Shown in pieces: positions 8,687 through 18,491 of a stretch of 64,000 bases of DNA (within the stretch, counting starts at the first letter, position 1; each line of letters starts with the position of its first letter). The stretch covers positions 3,410,001-3,474,000 of the forward strand of contig NZ_CP031466.1 of assembly GCF_003368325.1 (NCBI RefSeq), given 5' to 3'. The notes under the pieces were generated by a model. It did no database searches and was not told the origin of the DNA. It saw only the letters and a list, made by a program, of their open reading frames with translations. The translations under genes were made by a program, and so were the position numbers. This DNA comes from Paraburkholderia caffeinilytica (GTDB lineage Bacteria > Pseudomonadota > Gammaproteobacteria > Burkholderiales > Burkholderiaceae).

Positions 8687-11600
8687 TCGCGCGTCTTATC
8701 AGATGGTCCATTTACAACCGCTTTCTGGTGCTGCTTGCCACCGTGCTCGTCACGGCATGGGGCGTCTACTCGGTAACGCAAACGCCGCTCGACGCGCTGC
8801 CTGATCTGTCCGACACGCAGGTCATCATCAAAGCCTCGTATCCGGGTAAAGCGCCGCAGGTCGTCGAGGACCAGGTCACCTATCCCCTCACTACGACGCT
8901 GCTGGGCGTACCGGGGGCAAAAACCATTCGCGCCTATTCGTCATTCGGCGATGCATTTGTCTATGTCCTGTTCGACGACAAAACCGACCAGTATTGGGCG
9001 CGTTCCCGTGTGCTCGAGTATCTGAACCAGGTGCAGGGCAGGCTGCCTCCAGGCGCGACGGTATCGCTCGGGCCGGACGCAACCGGTGTCGGCTGGGTCT
9101 ACGAATATGCGCTCGTCGACCGGAGCGGACAGCACGACCTGGGACAGCTTCGCGCCCTGAACGACTGGTTCCTGAAGTTCGAGCTGAAGTCGGTACCGGA
9201 TGTGTCCGAAGTCGCGAGCATCGGCGGCATGGTGCGCCAATATCAGGTTGTGCTCGACCCGGACAAACTGCGCGCTTACGGCATCACGCAGACGATGGTC
9301 GCCGACGCATTGGGCAAGGCGAATCAGGAATCGGGCGGGTCGGTCGTCGAGATGGCGGAGTCCGAATACATGGTGCGCTCGTCGGGTTACCTGCGCACGC
9401 TCGATGACTTTCGCAACGTCGTCCTGCGCACCGACGAGGCCGGTACGCCCGTGCTGCTGGGCGACGTCGCGCGGATTCAGATCGGCCCCGAGATGCGGCG
9501 CGGCATCGCAGAGCTGAACGGTCGGGGCGAAGTGGCGGGCGGCGTCATCGTGATGCGCTCCGGCAAGAACGCGCTGACCACCATCGACGCGGTGAAGGCC
9601 AAGCTCGCCGAGCTGAAGCGTTCACTGCCCGCGGGCGTGGAAGTCGTGACGACCTACGACCGCTCGCAGCTGATCGAACGCGCGGTGGACAACCTGAAAG
9701 ACAAGCTCGTCGAGGAATTCATTATCGTTGGGCTCGTCTGCGCGGTCTTTCTGTTCCATCTGCGCAGTGCGTTCGTCGCCATCCTGTCGTTGCCCTTGGG
9801 CGTGCTGACCGCTTTTATCGTGATGCGGTATCAAGGCGTGAACGCGAATCTGATGTCGCTGGGCGGCATTGCGATTGCCATCGGCGCGATGATCGACGCG
9901 GCCATCGTGATGATCGAGAACGCACACAAGCATCTCGAAGCGTTCGACCACGACCATCCCGGCAAGGCGATCACTGCGGCTGAACGTTGGGAGCTCATCG
10001 CCACGTCGGCCGCCGAGGTCGGGCCGGCTTTGTTCTTCTCGTTGCTCGTCATCACGCTATCGTTCATTCCGGTGTTCTCGCTCGAAGGCCAGGAAGGCAA
10101 GCTGTTTTCCCCACTGGCGTTCACGAAGACGTACACGATTGCAGCGGCAGCGGGGCTGTCGGTAACGTTGGTGCCGGTGTTGATGGGTTTGCTGATTCGC
10201 GGTCGCATTCCGCACGAGAACGCGAACCCGATCAATCGCGTGCTGATCCGCCTCTATCGGCCGTTGCTGGAGGCGACGTTGCGCCGTCCGTGGTTGGCCA
10301 TCGGTCTGGCGGTGGTTGCGCTCGCCGCGTCGGCGATTCCGCTTTCGCGGCTCGGCGGCGAATTCATGCCGCCGCTCGACGAAGGCGATCTGCTGTATAT
10401 GCCGACAGCGCTGCCGGGCATCTCGGCGGAGAAAGCGAGTGAACTGCTGCAGCAGACCGACCGGCTCATCAAGACCGTCCCGGAAGTGCAGACCGTGTTC
10501 GGCAAGTCCGGCCGCGCCGACACGGCGACGGACCCCGCGCCGCTCGAGATGTTCGAGACCACGATCCAGTTCAAGCCACGCAGCCGGTGGCGGCCCGGCA
10601 TGACGCCGGAGAAACTGGTCGACGAACTGGACCGCACCGTCAAGGTGCCGGGGCTCTCGAACGTGTGGGTTCCGCCGATCCGCAATCGGTTGGACATGCT
10701 CTCCACGGGGATCAAGACGCCGGTCGGCGTCAAGATTTCGGGCCCTGACATCGGGCAGATCGACAAGGTCGCAACGCAGGTCGAAGCGGCGGTCAAGACC
10801 GTGCCCGGGGTGACGTCCGCCCTCGCCGAGCGCCTGAACGGCGGGCGATACATCGACGTCGATATCGACCGGCTGGCGGCGGCGCGCTACGGTCTTGCGG
10901 TTGCCGACATCCAGTCGATCGTCTCGACCGCGGTCGGCGGCGAAAACGTCGGCGAGGTCATTGCCGGGCGGGAGCGCTTTCCGATCAACATCCGCTATCC
11001 ACGCGAGATCCGCGATTCGCTCGAGAAGCTGCGCGCGCTGCCGGTCGTGACAGACCGTGGCGCGCAGATCCGGCTAGACGACGTGGCGCACATCACGATT
11101 GCCGACGGTCCGCCGATGATTCGCAGTGAGAATGCACGACTCGCTGGTTACGTGTACGTCGATATCCGCGACACAGACCTGCATTCAGCCGTGCAGGCCA
11201 TGCAGCGCGCAGTCGCCGAGAAAGTGACGCTGCCCGCCGGGTATTCGATTGCGTGGTCCGGTCAGTTCGAATATCTGGAGCGGGCGGCGGCGAAGTTGCG
11301 CACCGTCATTCCCGTGACGCTGGTTGTCATTTTCGTGCTGCTTTTCCTGACGTTCAACTCGGTTGGTGACGCGCTGCTGCTGATGTCGACGGTGCCCTTC
11401 GCGCTGGTCGGCGGCTTCTGGTTCATCTGGATGCTGGGACATGCCGTGTCGGTCGCGACCGCCGTGGGATTCATTGCGCTCGCGGGCGTGGCCGCGGAGT
11501 TCGGTGTCGTGATGCTGCTCTACCTGAAGGGCGCGTTGACTCGCCGACTCGACGCAGGCGAGCCGCTGACCGAAGCGCTGCTTCTCGACGCGATTCGCGA

Positions 11601-11889
11601 GGGCGCCGTGCAGCGTGTCCGTCCCAAGGCGATGACGGTTGCGGTCGTGCTTGCCGGTCTCATCCCCATCATGGTCGGGCACGGTGCCGGCTCGGAAGTC
11701 ATGCAGCGCGTCGCTGCACCGATGGTGGGCGGGATGATCACGGCGCCCATCCTGTCGATGCTGGTTATTCCCGCAGCGTGGTTCCTGCTGCAACGCCGCC
11801 GCGCGAAGCGTCTGCCCGACGCGCGGCTTTCTCATGCTGTACCTTCCGGCACAACCGTGCCTACTACCCAAACTGGAGAATTTCAATGA
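8683..11889 (+). CDS. cusA: CusA-type heavy-metal RND permease
   Basis: 1068 residues, the normal length of HME-RND pumps. It shows TM1 at the N-terminus, a first periplasmic loop, a TM2-6 block at about 340-530 with the '[23 protein letters not shown]' segment containing the conserved TM4 acidic residues, a second periplasmic loop and the last TM block from about 875. It exports Cu(I)/Ag(I) or a related soft cation using the proton gradient, with CusB and CusC. Start and stop overlap cusB and cusF by ATGA, so the four genes are translationally coupled. No CusRS two-component pair is present in the window. Metal choice (Cu/Ag rather than Zn/Co) rests on the CusF partners. Confidence 0.95.
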   Translation: MIARLIRWSIYNRFLVLLATVLVTAWGVYSVTQTPLDALPDLSDTQVIIKASYPGKAPQVVEDQVTYPLTTTLLGVPGAKTIRAYSSFGDAFVYVLFDDKTDQYWARSRVLEYLNQVQGRLPPGATVSLGPDATGVGWVYEYALVDRSGQHDLGQLRALNDWFLKFELKSVPDVSEVASIGGMVRQYQVVLDPDKLRAYGITQTMVADALGKANQESGGSVVEMAESEYMVRSSGYLRTLDDFRNVVLRTDEAGTPVLLGDVARIQIGPEMRRGIAELNGRGEVAGGVIVMRSGKNALTTIDAVKAKLAELKRSLPAGVEVVTTYDRSQLIERAVDNLKDKLVEEFIIVGLVCAVFLFHLRSAFVAILSLPLGVLTAFIVMRYQGVNANLMSLGGIAIAIGAMIDAAIVMIENAHKHLEAFDHDHPGKAITAAERWELIATSAAEVGPALFFSLLVITLSFIPVFSLEGQEGKLFSPLAFTKTYTIAAAAGLSVTLVPVLMGLLIRGRIPHENANPINRVLIRLYRPLLEATLRRPWLAIGLAVVALAASAIPLSRLGGEFMPPLDEGDLLYMPTALPGISAEKASELLQQTDRLIKTVPEVQTVFGKSGRADTATDPAPLEMFETTIQFKPRSRWRPGMTPEKLVDELDRTVKVPGLSNVWVPPIRNRLDMLSTGIKTPVGVKISGPDIGQIDKVATQVEAAVKTVPGVTSALAERLNGGRYIDVDIDRLAAARYGLAVADIQSIVSTAVGGENVGEVIAGRERFPINIRYPREIRDSLEKLRALPVVTDRGAQIRLDDVAHITIADGPPMIRSENARLAGYVYVDIRDTDLHSAVQAMQRAVAEKVTLPAGYSIAWSGQFEYLERAAAKLRTVIPVTLVVIFVLLFLTFNSVGDALLLMSTVPFALVGGFWFIWMLGHAVSVATAVGFIALAGVAAEFGVVMLLYLKGALTRRLDAGEPLTEALLLDAIREGAVQRVRPKAMTVAVVLAGLIPIMVGHGAGSEVMQRVAAPMVGGMITAPILSMLVIPAAWFLLQRRRAKRLPDARLSHAVPSGTTVPTTQTGEFQ

Positions 11890-12236
11890 AGAAATGGATT
11901 GTTGCGCTCGCTGCTTTCGGCACCATGGCTGCCGCCCCCGCGTTTGCGGGTGACGATATGGCGGGCATGAACATGTCCATGAAGCCGGCGGCTTCAAAGG
12001 ACACGCCGAATGCGGCGCTCACGGATGCAGAGGTAAAAAAAGTGGACCCGGCCTCCGGCATGGTCACGCTGAAACACGGCGCGCTGCAGAACGTCGGGAT
12101 GCCGGCCATGACCATGGCCTTCAAGGCGAAGGATGCCTCGATGGTCAAGCGGATTCACGAAGGCGACAAGGTGAAGGTGCGCATTGAAGACGTCGACGGC
12201 ACGCTGACCATCGTGAAACTGGAAAAAGCGTCGTGA
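11886..12236 (+). CDS. cusF: CusF-like periplasmic copper chaperone
   Basis: 116 residues with a signal peptide (to Ala21) and a CusF OB-fold. The metal site reads His64, Met75 and Met77 in '[18 protein letters not shown]', but the position of the conserved Trp (Trp44 in E. coli numbering) is Met72 here. In E. coli CusF that Trp caps Cu(I) by a cation-pi contact, so a Met there should give an all-sulfur/nitrogen site. The protein would hand metal to CusB. The ATG overlaps the cusA stop; a longer frame upstream lies inside cusA and is rejected. Confidence 0.92.
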   Translation: MKKWIVALAAFGTMAAAPAFAGDDMAGMNMSMKPAASKDTPNAALTDAEVKKVDPASGMVTLKHGALQNVGMPAMTMAFKAKDASMVKRIHEGDKVKVRIEDVDGTLTIVKLEKAS

Positions 12237-12248
12237 TGCGTTGTTGAT

Positions 12249-12289
12249 GCAAACTCGCGGGCTTGCTTTAGTTTGGCCTGCGAGTTTGC
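12249..12289. terminator. stem-loop between the convergent cusF and MFS genes
   Basis: A perfect 10-bp stem GCAAACTCGC/GCGAGTTTGC with a 21-base loop. There is no T run on either strand, so it is terminator-like only by position. Confidence 0.4.
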
Positions 12290-12318
12290 AGGGTTGCAGT
12301 TGCGTCAATAACCCAGGC

Positions 12319-13524
12319 TCAGCGACCCGCTGAAGTGTCAGGCGTTCGTCCTGACAAAAGCAACGCGATCGTCAGGACGCAGAAACCTGCTCCCGCATAG
12401 AACGTGGCCGCCGCACCCAGGCGGTCCCACAAAGTGCCGGCGATAACGCTGGACACAAGCGTAATGGCGCCGCTGAGCAGGTTGAAGATACCGAACGCGG
12501 TGCCGCGCAGTTGCGCAGGCGCGGTGTGAGCAACCATCGTGGCCAGCAACCCCTGTGTCATCCCCATGTGCAGACCCCACAGCGCGACGCCCACGAGCAC
12601 GACGCTCCACTGGGTGCCATGGGCGAGGACCAGGTCTGAAGCAATCAACACGACGAGGCCTGCGACCAGCAATCGGGTGTGGCTCATCGTGTCGGCGAAT
12701 TTCCCGAACGGATAGGCTGAAAGCGCATACACGACATTCATCGCGACCATCATGAGCGGAACCAGCGCAATCGGCACGCCACTTCCCATGGCCCGCAACA
12801 CGAGAAATGCTTCACTGAACCGCGCCAGCGCAAATACTCCGCCAACTACGACCACCCACCAGTAGCGCGTGCCGAGCTGCCTGATGCTGTCCCGGCGAAT
12901 CGGATTGACCCGCTTCGCGTTCGGCTCCCGCGCGGGTTCATCGATGCCAAATGTCAGCAGGGCGACCGCGAGCAGGCCGGGAATGACAGCAAGCCAGAAG
13001 GCGAGCCGGAAACTATCGGCCCACGCCAACATGATGACAACGGCCAGCAGTGGCCCGAGGAATGCGCCGACGGTGTCCAGCGACTGGCGAAGCCCAAATG
13101 CAGCACCTCGCAGATGGGGCGGCGTGACATCTGCCACGAGCGCATCGCGCGGCGCGCCTCTGATGCCTTTGCCCACCCGGTCCATGATGCGCGCGGTCAC
13201 CACGATACCGATGGTCGGCGCCACGGCAAAAAGCGGTTTGCTCAGGGCGCCCAGTCCGTACCCTGCGACGGCAAGCCATTTGCGGTTTCCCAGATAGTCG
13301 CTGAGGGTTCCGGAGAACACCTTGACGATAGGCGCTACCGCCTCGGCAATGCCCTCGATGACACCGATCGTGGTTGCGCTGGCTCCGAGAGCGGCCATGA
13401 GGAACATGGGCAACAGGCTATGGATGATTTCGGATGAGATATCCATGAACAGGCTGACGCAGCCAAGCACCCACACGCTGCGCGGAATTTGCCGTAGAAC
13501 ACTGAGTCGCTGTTCAGTCTGCAT
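12319..13524 (-). CDS. MFS transporter
   Basis: 401 residues with about 12 hydrophobic helices and the MFS motif between TM2 and TM3 ('SGTLSDYLGNRKWL'); 'DRVGKGIRGAPRDA' marks the TM4-5 region typical of the subfamily that opens with 'FMDISSEIIHSLLPMFL'. ATG at 13524 is preferred to a TTG three codons earlier. The substrate cannot be told. It is convergent with the cus operon and divergent from a small unknown gene 100 bp away, with which it may share regulation. Confidence 0.85.
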   Translation of the reverse strand: MQTEQRLSVLRQIPRSVWVLGCVSLFMDISSEIIHSLLPMFLMAALGASATTIGVIEGIAEAVAPIVKVFSGTLSDYLGNRKWLAVAGYGLGALSKPLFAVAPTIGIVVTARIMDRVGKGIRGAPRDALVADVTPPHLRGAAFGLRQSLDTVGAFLGPLLAVVIMLAWADSFRLAFWLAVIPGLLAVALLTFGIDEPAREPNAKRVNPIRRDSIRQLGTRYWWVVVVGGVFALARFSEAFLVLRAMGSGVPIALVPLMMVAMNVVYALSAYPFGKFADTMSHTRLLVAGLVVLIASDLVLAHGTQWSVVLVGVALWGLHMGMTQGLLATMVAHTAPAQLRGTAFGIFNLLSGAITLVSSVIAGTLWDRLGAAATFYAGAGFCVLTIALLLSGRTPDTSAGR

Positions 13525-13624
13525 GGAAGCCAACCTTCCCGATGAGTGGGTGCGATTCTGTCGAAGACCTGCGCTAGACTGCTCAGAAGCACCGGCGACG
13601 GCGACCTATCAGGAGACGGATGTC

Positions 13625-13906
13625 ATGGAGCGCTCTGAATTCCTTGCAGCCACCCGGCAACTGGCAGCCGCCGCCGAGCTTCTCGCCAAGGCCGGTCCAG
13701 AGGACTGGCGGCTCGACGCGTTCGACATGCTCGCGTTCTTTCGCCGATACGACGCTCCGGATCCCGGTTTGAATGCGTTCGCGACGTCCGACGACGAGCT
13801 GTTCGCGCGCACCGGCCACGCCGCACTCACTCTGGCGGGACGCAATGAATTTGCGGCGTCGCACGCGCTTCTCAAGCAGGCCCGGTCGCTCTTGCCCGCT
13901 CGATGA
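13625..13906 (+). CDS. hypothetical small helical protein
   Basis: 93 residues, predicted soluble and alpha-helical, Ala/Leu-rich with acidic stretches and no Cys. The ATG at 13625 follows an AGGAGA site; an open frame extending far upstream is antisense to the MFS gene and is rejected. I do not recognise the family. It is divergent from the MFS transporter and convergent with the GDCCVxC gene, in the lee of the copper-efflux operon. Confidence 0.6.
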   Translation: MERSEFLAATRQLAAAAELLAKAGPEDWRLDAFDMLAFFRRYDAPDPGLNAFATSDDELFARTGHAALTLAGRNEFAASHALLKQARSLLPAR

Positions 13907-13960
13907 ATACCGACGCGTGGGACTGCTGGCGCGCGTTCGCGAGTCTTGCCTGCGGCGTTG

Positions 13961-14185
13961 TCACGTGTCCTGGCCCGCGCAGCATGAACCTGACTGCTGC
14001 ATCGGCGGACACCTGGTGGTGCCGTACGAGCAGTACACGCAGCAGTCCCCGGGTTTCGGCCTGAGGACTGCCTTGCAATGGGCGCATTCGTAAAACCACA
14101 CACAGGCGTCGGTGGGCATCGTCTCGTCTTTCTTATGACCGCACGCCGGACACGTGATGGTGGAATTCAACACGACTTCAGTCAT
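13961..14185 (-). CDS. GDCCVxC-domain small Cys-rich protein
   Basis: 74 residues with ten Cys: a zinc-ribbon-like pair 'TCPACGHKK' (12-18), 'YECAHCKAV' (33-41) and the family signature 'GDCCVYCSYG' at 46-55, then 'RCPP' and 'SGSCCAG'. This family is known as GDCCVxC-domain (seleno)proteins because one Cys of the signature is selenocysteine in some species; here all are Cys codons. The function is not known. ATG at 14185 starts the signature-bearing frame; the 120 extra codons upstream are antisense or out-of-frame lipoprotein sequence. Proximity to metal-export genes makes a thiol or metal role plausible but unproven. Confidence 0.85.
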   Translation of the reverse strand: MTEVVLNSTITCPACGHKKDETMPTDACVWFYECAHCKAVLRPKPGDCCVYCSYGTTRCPPMQQSGSCCAGQDT

Positions 14186-14247
14186 CACTGCACCTGCATC
14201 ATGTAGGACGGACAGCCCGCATCGGCCGTAGCCTGCGCCGGTTTGCC

Positions 14248-16209
14248 CTAGTCGTTGTACTTCGTCATATCGTAGTACGTGGTTCCGTTCTGTCCACCCC
14301 CCAACTGCACGAGCCGCGAACCACCGGACGTCAACGCCGGGAACGGGCAATTCGTGCAAGTCTGCACGCCTGCGGCATTCAGCCCCGCAAAGACGGTGGC
14401 CTGATACTGGCCGACCGTGGTGTTGTTCGGCGCGCCGCTCGAGAAGCCGTCGATTGCCGTCGTCGAACTGGAGCCCGTTCCAGGGGTGGCCTGGATCTGC
14501 ACGGACGTCACCGGATACGCGAGATTCTGTCCGTTCACGAGGCTCGACCACGTTACGCTCATCGCGTACTGCACGCCGGCCAGCGACCCACTTGGCGTGA
14601 GGAACTGGGTCGCGAAGTCAGACAGCAGTGTCGGCCACGCGACCGTGCTGCCCGCCGCCGCGTTCAACGGACTGCCCGGATTGATGATCGACGACTGGCC
14701 GAGCTGTGCGCCGTTCGCGTCGTAGAAGGTCACGGTGTAGGTCGAGTAAAGCGGCACGGTGCTCGCGTCGATCGACTGCGCCGAGTAGTAGCCGGTCGAA
14801 GCCGCCGGCGTGAAGGTCGCGGTCGACGACAGCGATTGCCATGACCAGCGGTACAGCTCCGTATTGCTGCTGGTCGTCGCCGGCGAGACCGGCGCCGCGC
14901 TCAACGGCAGATCCGACAAACCCAGCGAGCTGATGCCGAGCGCATTGCGCGGCATCAGCCAGATCGGCGCGGCGAGGCCGGGTCCTGTGATGGAAGCCGA
15001 ATACACCGTCGGATTCAACGTGGTCGGAATCGAAATCTTGAGACCCGACTCGTAACGGTTCACGTCGTTCAGCTTCGAATCGAGGAAGGTGCGGCGCTGG
15101 ATTTGCGAATTGATGGCCACAGCGAATTGCGACTGATTGCCGATCAGATCCCAGCCGAGCTGCGTGCCGTTCGCCAGCGTGACGGGCGTGGAGAGCGGTT
15201 GCGCGATGGTGTAGAGCACGCCGGTGGCGGTGCCGCTCGCCAGCGTGAACGGCAACTGCAAGAGCGCAAGCTGCTTGCCGTTGCGCGTGAAGAAGGCGAG
15301 CGTTTTCGGCGAGCCGAACACCGCGCCGGTGAGGGTCGTGTCGGTCAGGCCGTGGGCGATGGCCAGATCGGTCGAGCCGCTTTCGAGGTAGGCGGAGTCG
15401 ATTGCCGGCGAGCACGACGTGTTGAGCGTGCCGCTCGCCGCGCAGGCGGTCAGCAGGGACGCAAGCGGCTCCAGATAGTTGGCCGCCGCGGGCGGCGCGG
15501 CCAGCGTGACCGACTGGGCGGTCTGGTTGTTCAGCGCGACGGTCGTGCCCGGCGCCGCATTCGATAGCAGCAACAGGCCGCCGTTGGGTGCCGACACCAG
15601 CGACACCGTGTCGATCACCGCATCGGCGCCGGTATGGTTCGGCGTGAAGGCCGTGCCGATGGGATCGAAGCCCGCCGTCTGGATGCCGTTCTGCGTGAGG
15701 ATTTTCGCCAGCATCGTGTCGAGCGTGATGGTGGCGATCTGCACGGACGGCAGCGTCACCTTGGCGAGCGCCGTGGTGGATGCGAGGTCGGTCGGATTCC
15801 CCGAGGCCGTCAGCATGGCGGCGATCGCCGTGGTCAGCGTCGTGACGTTGACGACCGCCGGCGCTGTGCCGCTCGGCAATTTGGCGAGTACGGAGAAGAG
15901 CGGGGCGGAGACGCCGGTGGCGTCGCTGGCGACGATCAGGAACGGCGCGGTCATGCCCTTCACCGAGACCGTGTACACGCCCTGGGCGTTGGTGGTTGCC
16001 GTGGCCTGAGCGCCGGTCGCATCGGTCAGCGTGACGGTTGCGCCCACCAGGGCGCTCCCGGTGGCGACGGTGCCGCTCACCGAGGTGGCCGTGACCGTCG
16101 ACGTGCTTGACGACGAGCTGGAGCCGCCGCCGCTGCCGCAACCGCCGAGTTGGAACAACGCAAAGGCCACGGCGGCCGCGACGCCGCTACGCACTAACGA
16201 TCGATGCAT
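14248..16209 (-). CDS. large lipoprotein with carboxypeptidase-regulatory-like N-terminal domain
   Basis: 653 residues. The N-terminus is a lipoprotein signal ending 'LFQLGGC', then a Gly/Ser linker. Residues about 40-100 form a beta-sandwich of the carboxypeptidase-regulatory type ('VSGTVATGSALVGATVTLTD'). The remainder is Thr/Ser/Ala-rich beta sequence with no enzyme motif. It should be anchored at the outer membrane. The smaller lipoprotein at 50132-50890 has the same layout (signal, Gly run, 'AGTAATGKALANATI'), so the two are paralogues. Its function is unknown. Confidence 0.8.
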   Translation of the reverse strand: MHRSLVRSGVAAAVAFALFQLGGCGSGGGSSSSSSTSTVTATSVSGTVATGSALVGATVTLTDATGAQATATTNAQGVYTVSVKGMTAPFLIVASDATGVSAPLFSVLAKLPSGTAPAVVNVTTLTTAIAAMLTASGNPTDLASTTALAKVTLPSVQIATITLDTMLAKILTQNGIQTAGFDPIGTAFTPNHTGADAVIDTVSLVSAPNGGLLLLSNAAPGTTVALNNQTAQSVTLAAPPAAANYLEPLASLLTACAASGTLNTSCSPAIDSAYLESGSTDLAIAHGLTDTTLTGAVFGSPKTLAFFTRNGKQLALLQLPFTLASGTATGVLYTIAQPLSTPVTLANGTQLGWDLIGNQSQFAVAINSQIQRRTFLDSKLNDVNRYESGLKISIPTTLNPTVYSASITGPGLAAPIWLMPRNALGISSLGLSDLPLSAAPVSPATTSSNTELYRWSWQSLSSTATFTPAASTGYYSAQSIDASTVPLYSTYTVTFYDANGAQLGQSSIINPGSPLNAAAGSTVAWPTLLSDFATQFLTPSGSLAGVQYAMSVTWSSLVNGQNLAYPVTSVQIQATPGTGSSSTTAIDGFSSGAPNNTTVGQYQATVFAGLNAAGVQTCTNCPFPALTSGGSRLVQLGGGQNGTTYYDMTKYND

Positions 16210-16422
16210 GAATTTCCCCGATGCTCTGTTTATATGATTCGTTTGTTATTTCGGCAGATTATGCCGATGAGTTTGATTGCATTGGTGCGTCGATTTATCG
16301 GATTGAAAGCGGATTATTGGCTGCCTTTAATCTACAGACAATGCGTTCACGACGCGCCTAAGCGCGTTGGGAGAATACTTGAAAGTGGCGTTGTTGTGTT
16401 ACGCCGGACGGCGGCTGAATAG

Positions 16423-16466
16423 GAGAATATGAAGGGTTGTTGCGCTTTCGAACCCGTCATATTCTC
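16423..16466 (-). terminator. long stem-loop after the OsmB-like gene
   Basis: GAGAATATGA and TCATATTCTC pair perfectly, continue after one mismatch with GGGTT/AACCC, and enclose a 12-base loop: 15 bp in all. It lies 44 bp downstream of the - strand OsmB-like stop. There is no T run, so termination is likely but not certain. Confidence 0.45.
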
Positions 16467-16510
16467 TGATCGAATTACTTCAGGCTTTATTCGGGCACTT
16501 CAGGCGCTCG

Positions 16511-16699
16511 TTACTTGCCCAGTTCGTGTCCGATAATCCCGCCGGCTACCGCGCCGCCGACTGTGCCGACCGCGCTGTGATTGGTTGCCTCGTTGCCGAT
16601 CACGCCGCCTGCCACCGCACCGCCAAGGGTGCAGCCGGCCGTCAATGTCATTAGCGCCAATGCGATTGCAATGAGGCCCAGGCCAGATCGATTCCGCAT
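16511..16699 (-). CDS. OsmB-like glycine-zipper lipoprotein
   Basis: 62 residues: a lipoprotein signal with lipobox 'LTAGC', then two Gly-zipper helices ('GGAVAGGVIGNEA' and 'GGAVAGGIIGHELGK'). This is the size and layout of OsmB/YmgG-type outer-membrane lipoproteins induced by osmotic or envelope stress. The ATG at 16699 gives a proper signal peptide; the longer frame would add 16 residues with no signal character. Confidence 0.82.
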   Translation of the reverse strand: MRNRSGLGLIAIALALMTLTAGCTLGGAVAGGVIGNEATNHSAVGTVGGAVAGGIIGHELGK

Positions 16700-16929
16700 G
16701 ATGTCACCTCGGAAGTGTGTCGATATAACCGAAGCAGCAATCCACATGCCGCATCCGTATTACGAGTGTCCGTAGGGCTTGCGATCCGCCGGTGTCCGGG
16801 CGGTGCAACGGGTTTGCTGGAGTCATCCGCGCTTGCTAGACTGCTTTTCGCAACCGAACTGTAAGCGCGCTTTTATCGTCGTATGCCTGCCAGGCGTTGA
16901 CGTCCACGGCGCGATTAATTGGAGACGCC

Positions 16930-17283
16930 ATGTCTTACATGCTGCTTATCGTCGAACCCCCGAATCAGCGCATCGAACGTGGTGAGCAGGCGGGGCGTGA
17001 GGCCTATGACCAGATGGTGCGTTTCGCCGCCGGTCTCAAAGAGCGCGGCAAGCTGGTCGCCGCCGAGGCGCTGACCTCCACGAGTGACGCCGTGCGCGTG
17101 CAGGTGCGCGACGGTCAACCGAAACTGCTCGATGGCCCGTTCGCCGAAGCCAAGGAAATGATCGGCGGCTTCTACCTGCTCGATTGCGAATCCCGTGAAG
17201 AAGCGGTGGCGATCGCGCAAGCCTGTCCGGCGGCCTCGTGGTGCACCGTCGAAGTCCGCAAACTCGGGCCGTGTTTCCTGTAA
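16930..17283 (+). CDS. YciI/DGPF-domain protein 1
   Basis: 117 residues with the DGPF (YciI-related) fold: 'SYMLLIVEPP' first strand, the signature 'LLDGPFAEAKEMIGGFYLL' and the C-terminal 'SREEAVAIA' helix. The biochemical role of DGPF proteins is not established, but they are the regular genomic partners and targets of ECF42 sigma factors, one of which ends this cluster (18904). The ATG at 16930 is preceded by GGAGACGCC. It is paralogous to the next gene. Confidence 0.88.
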   Translation: MSYMLLIVEPPNQRIERGEQAGREAYDQMVRFAAGLKERGKLVAAEALTSTSDAVRVQVRDGQPKLLDGPFAEAKEMIGGFYLLDCESREEAVAIAQACPAASWCTVEVRKLGPCFL

Positions 17284-17341
17284 GCCGATCCGACTATCCG
17301 CGGCTGTTCTCCTAGGGCTTTCCCTGGACTGGCGGCAAGTC

Positions 17342-17368
17342 TGTCGATCCGGTCGCGCATCGCTCGTC
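17342..17368 (+). promoter_or_regulatory. candidate ECF42-type promoter
   Basis: TGTCGA at 17342-17347 and CGTC at 17365-17368 are separated by 17 bp, about 70 bp before the second DGPF gene. From memory, ECF42 factors use TGTCGA at -35 and a CGA/TC-like -10, upstream of DGPF genes; the match is to the -35 word and spacing. Confidence 0.4.
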
Positions 17369-17438
17369 GTGTGAGTGAAGAGCCAGCAAACAAATAACGG
17401 CTCCCGACTTGCCACCCATCACCCAAGGAGCGACCGCG

Positions 17439-17852
17439 ATGCGATTCATGATCATAGTGAAGGCGACTGCCGTCAGCGAAGCCGGCGGTCCGCCGGACCC
17501 CACCATGATGGCCGCAATGGGCGCGTACCACGAAGAGCTGACCAAGGCCGGCGTGCTGCTCGACGTCAACGGCTTGCACCCGAGTTCGAAAGGCTGGCGC
17601 ATTCACTACAGCGCGGGCAAGCGCACGCTGACCGACGGTCCGTTCGCGGAAACCAAGGAACTGATCGCCGGCTACACGCTGATTCAGGTTCGCTCCCGCG
17701 AGGAAGCGATGGAATGGGTGCGACGGTATCCGGCGCCGTTCGGCGAGCAGGCCGAAGGCGAAATCGAAGTGCGCCAACTGCATGGACACGAGGACTTCGA
17801 GCCGGGCACGGAAGTGGACCGTTCCCGCAAGCTGGACGCGGTCAAACATTGA
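17439..17852 (+). CDS. YciI/DGPF-domain protein 2
   Basis: 137 residues of the same family as the gene before it: 'RFMIIVKAT' first strand, 'LTDGPFAETKELIAGYTLI' signature and a 'SREEAMEWVRRYP' helix, with a longer C-terminal tail. The ATG at 17439 has an AAGGAG site 8 bases upstream. A possible ECF42 promoter lies at 17342-17368, so this gene may head its own transcript with the SRPBCC, VOC and sigma genes. Confidence 0.9.
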   Translation: MRFMIIVKATAVSEAGGPPDPTMMAAMGAYHEELTKAGVLLDVNGLHPSSKGWRIHYSAGKRTLTDGPFAETKELIAGYTLIQVRSREEAMEWVRRYPAPFGEQAEGEIEVRQLHGHEDFEPGTEVDRSRKLDAVKH

Positions 17853-17889
17853 TCGCGACGCCGATCCAGCCACACCGGGAGGATTCATC

Positions 17890-18417
17890 ATGCTTAAAGT
17901 CATTCTGATCGCCGTCGTCGCGGCGGTGGGTCTGCTGCTCATTTATGCGGCGACGCGGCCCGACAACTTTCGCATCGAGCGCAGCGTGCGCATCGAGGCG
18001 CCCCCTGAGCGGATCTACGGATTGATCGACGACCTGCATCAATTCAATCGCTGGAATCCGTTCCTGCGCAAAGATCCCGCGGCGCAAGGCACTTATAGCG
18101 GCACGCCAAGCGGCAAGGGCGCCCGTTATGCGTGGCAAAGCGAAAAGGTCGGCGTGGGGCAAATGGAGATCGTCGAGACGGCGGCGCCGTCGAACGTGAC
18201 GATGAACCTCGATTTCATCAAGCCGTTCGAGGCGCACAACATCGCCGATTTCACGTTGAAGCCGGAGGCCGGTGCGACGCAGGTCACCTGGGCGATGCAT
18301 GGGCCTTCTCCGTATCTGTCTAAGCTGATCGCGGTGTTCGTCAGCATGGACCGGATGGTCGGCAAGGATTTCGAAGACGGCCTGGGCAATCTGAAAACGC
18401 TGGCCGAGGCGAGTTGA
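17890..18417 (+). CDS. SRPBCC (START-like) family protein with N-terminal membrane anchor
   Basis: 175 residues. Residues 2-21 are a single hydrophobic helix, followed by an SRPBCC fold ('IERSVRIEAPPERIYGLIDDLHQFNRWNPF') ending in the usual long C-terminal helix. Such folds bind hydrophobic ligands; the ligand is unknown. The gene follows DGPF protein 2 by 37 bp with a GGAGGA site and belongs to the DGPF-ECF42 cluster, where SRPBCC genes are common passengers. Confidence 0.85.
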   Translation: MLKVILIAVVAAVGLLLIYAATRPDNFRIERSVRIEAPPERIYGLIDDLHQFNRWNPFLRKDPAAQGTYSGTPSGKGARYAWQSEKVGVGQMEIVETAAPSNVTMNLDFIKPFEAHNIADFTLKPEAGATQVTWAMHGPSPYLSKLIAVFVSMDRMVGKDFEDGLGNLKTLAEAS

Positions 18418-18491
18418 ATACGCGGGATCGCTGTGTACGTGGCGCACTGCGCCGTCTCGGCGAGCCCACAACCCGATCAATGGATTCCATC

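Noticed and set aside
12249..12289. Rho-independent terminator of cusF
   Set aside because: The stem is perfect but there is no T run on either strand, so it is listed only as a stem-loop.
14618..16141. 507-codon open frame on the - strand
   Set aside because: Out-of-frame shadow of the large lipoprotein gene, which has a proper lipoprotein signal.
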